Source of the DNA: Garcia nutans
Taxonomy: Eukaryota > Streptophyta > Magnoliopsida > Malpighiales > Euphorbiaceae
Assembly: GCA_947685225.1 (NCBI GenBank)
Contig: CANTUV010000076.1
Coordinates: 1,054,001 to 1,118,000, forward strand
Direction of reading: 5' to 3'
DNA: 64,000 bases
Shown here: piece by piece, positions 62,268 to 64,000 of the stretch
Numbering within the stretch: the first letter of the stretch is position 1
How the letters are laid out: every line of letters starts with the position of its first letter
Translations under genes and position numbers: made by a program
Notes under the pieces: model-generated
Databases searched by the model: none
What the model was told of the DNA's origin: nothing
Seen by the model: only the letters and a program-made list of their open reading frames with translations

Positions 62268-63262
62268 TATTGATATGAGATTTTATTATTTGATGTCTGA
62301 TGTTAAATGTCGCTATGAGTTCATACAGAATGTTGATTTTGATATGAGTTTAGCATGGGTTGTGGAAGTCTATTGATACAAGATGTTCAAAATTTTATTG
62401 ACACAGGATGTTCAAAATTTTGTTGACACAGGATGTTCAACATTATACTCATATAAACCCATCTTGACTCGTATCAATAATTATATACTCATATTGACTC
62501 ATGCTAATAAAAATATGCTCATATTAAACTCATACTAGCTCATGTCAATATAAATATACTCATACCAAACTCATACTAGCTCATATCAATAAAAATATTC
62601 TCATACTAAACTCATATCAAAGACATTGTACTCATATCAACCCATATTGACTCTTATTAATAATGATATACTCATATCAATTCATATTGACTCATATCAT
62701 TAAAGAAATTCTCATATCAACATACTAACTCATATTAATAAAAATATACTCATACCAAACTCATATCAAACTCATATCAAAGACATTATACTCATATCAA
62801 CCCATCTTGACTCGTATCAATAATAATATACTCATATCAACTCATATTGACTCGTACCAATAAAAATATACTCATATCAAACTCATACTAACTCATATCA
62901 AAATAAATATGCTCATACCAAACTCATACTAACTCATATCAATAAAAATATACTCATACCAAACTCATATCAAAGATATTGTACTCATATCAACCCATAG
63001 TGACTCGTATCAATAATGATATACTCATATCAACTCATATTGATTCATATCATTAAAAATATACTCATATCAAACTCACAGTAACTCATATCAATATAAA
63101 TATGCTCATATCAAACTCATATCAATAAAAATACACTCATACCAAACTCATATCAATAATATTATATTCATACCAAACTCATATGAAAGACATTATACTC
63201 ATATCAACCCATATTGACTCGTATCAATAATGATATACTCATATCAAACTCATTTCCAACAA
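62268..63262 (-). repeat. Minisatellite array, reverse orientation of the 55.8-58.6-kb array
   Basis: Units ACTCATATCAA, ACTCATACCAA and ACTCATACTA are the complement of the left array's TTGATATGAGT and TTGGTATGAGT. After a short plus-oriented lead (62268-62350) the array runs from about 62430 to 63250. A longer period is visible: CAAAGACATT followed by TACTCATATCAACCCAT recurs at about 62619, 62779, 62972 and 63186, spacing 160, 193 and 214 bp. Spacers contain AATAAAAATA and AATAATGATA. Confidence 0.93.
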
Positions 63263-63429
63263 CATAATAAATAAAAGTCGACAATTTTATTCCATAACAA
63301 ACTGAATATGTAATTATTAATCATCTTTTACTAAAGTCTGGAACAGTTTGCAACAAATCATCATTCCAAATAACTAATTTATAGAACAAATCATTATTGC
63401 ATATTAATAACTATTGTTTCTATTTTTAA

Positions 63430-64000
63430 ACAGTCGATGCTCCTGAAGAACTGTGCAAACGAATGAGATTTTGGCAATTAGATCTATTGTGACTATGCTC
63501 GCGACATCAACTGCACCTCAAATGAGTATTTTTCTCACCTGGTGAAGGAATCCTGCATTTTTTTTGCCTCCCAATTGACGTGCACACATATAGTGATAAA
63601 AGAGTGACGTTACGAATGTCCTTTGGGATAGACCAATCATTGATATGAGGAATTAGATTTATGAATTCTTTGTATATTTGAAACTAATACTCACATGAGT
63701 AATATGTAGAACACAACTCATACGTGTCATAGCTGCTATTTCTAACAACCATAAGAGCATGCACACATGAGATTTGATCTAATTGAAACTTTTTGCAACA
63801 ACAAGTCCTCTTAGACATATCAACAACATAATTTATATCTATATCCTTAACATCGTATTTTATTATTGCTAGCAAGCTCCATCTGCAAAATATAAATAAC
63901 GAAATGACATGACAATATCATAAATAATGACATTTGATGAAAAAAATTAAAAACCTTGACACTGCAAAAAATGAAGAACTTATATTCATTTTTTGTTCTT
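63430..64000 (-). pseudogene. MULE transposase C-terminus (SWIM finger and CCHC knuckle), partial
   Basis: Minus strand, entering from beyond 64000. The frame at 63875-63684 reads VVDMSKRTCCCKKFQLDQIS then CVHALMVVR, a SWIM zinc finger (CxC...CxH), and YDTYELCSTYYSCEY. After a stop it goes on with INDWSIPKDIRNVTLLSLYV (about 63640-63580), the usual W-x-(I/V)-P linker of MULE transposases. In a shifted frame it ends with CREHSHNRSNCQN (about 63500-63460), a CCHC knuckle C-x2-C-x4-H-x4-C with a stop between the first two Cys. The DDE core, if present, is outside the window. Decayed. Confidence 0.8.

Larger units (their letters stand above)
55111..64000. mobile_element. Ulp1-carrying Mutator-like element, right end outside the window
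   Basis: Contains a Ulp1-type protease gene on plus and a MULE transposase C-terminus on minus, converging. This arrangement is known in plant MULEs that carry Ulp1-like genes (Kaonashi elements in Arabidopsis, CUMULE in melon/cucumber). The left edge is placed at GGAATTTGTCAGATAAATAC (55111), which looks like a MULE terminus (compare GGAATAAGATACAGATACAC of the other MULE here), but the partner terminus and target duplication lie beyond the window, so this boundary is a guess. Confidence 0.6.

Overview
This is a plant nuclear window, from a dicot judging by its families. The evidence is: spliced genes with GT-AG introns, plant-only protein families (an LRR receptor-like protein without kinase, a malectin/LRR receptor kinase, a GTD-binding/DUF593 protein), very AT-rich intergenic DNA, and a dense mix of plant transposable elements. 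I cannot name the species. All calls come from reading the sequence; family names rest on remembered protein families, not on searches.

Layout. 1-1873: 3' half of a decayed CACTA (En/Spm) transposon. 2961-4800: 5'-truncated LINE with a perfect 14-bp target-site duplication. 4931-5191: Stowaway-like MITE. 7181-10134 (minus): intronless LRR receptor-like protein gene of EIX2 type, full length but with one frameshift; a fragment of a second copy lies at 10903-11020. 13141-14045: non-autonomous element with inverted termini. 15650-22546: a long foldback element split by a 6.2-kb Mutator-like element (MULE, 15939-22161) that has a 9-bp target duplication, a decayed transposase on plus and a GRF-zinc-finger-like gene on minus. 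22766-25713: probable solo LTR. 27040-31110 (plus): malectin/LRR receptor kinase gene (At5g48740 type), broken by two frameshifts, a partial exon duplication and loss of its 3' end at a Ty3/gypsy fragment (31092-31945).

35884-39317 (plus): apparently intact GTD-binding (DUF593) myosin-binding-like gene, followed by a 40-base C run. 41510-43708 (plus): CDK-like kinase with an in-frame stop, preceded by an E2F-like site. 44989-45812 (minus): intact uL18-family ribosomal protein gene. 46750-55100 is very AT-rich and gene-poor; it holds a tRNA-derived SINE with an 18-bp target duplication, the 3' end of an RTE-type LINE, and three consecutive hairpins built on one motif.

55111-64000 is the most unusual part and seems to be most of a second MULE that runs off the right edge. 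It has a decayed Ulp1-like (C48) protease gene with a DUF1985-like region on plus, a MULE transposase C-terminus (SWIM plus CCHC knuckle) converging on minus, and two large arrays of the same 10-11-bp minisatellite in opposite orientation. The larger array (2.8 kb) sits in the apparent 5'-UTR intron of the protease gene; the smaller (about 1 kb, reversed) lies between the two converging genes. A read-through transcript would carry both complementary arrays.

Only two genes look undamaged: the DUF593 gene and the uL18 gene. The receptor-like protein gene is nearly so. The rest is transposon-derived or visibly decaying.
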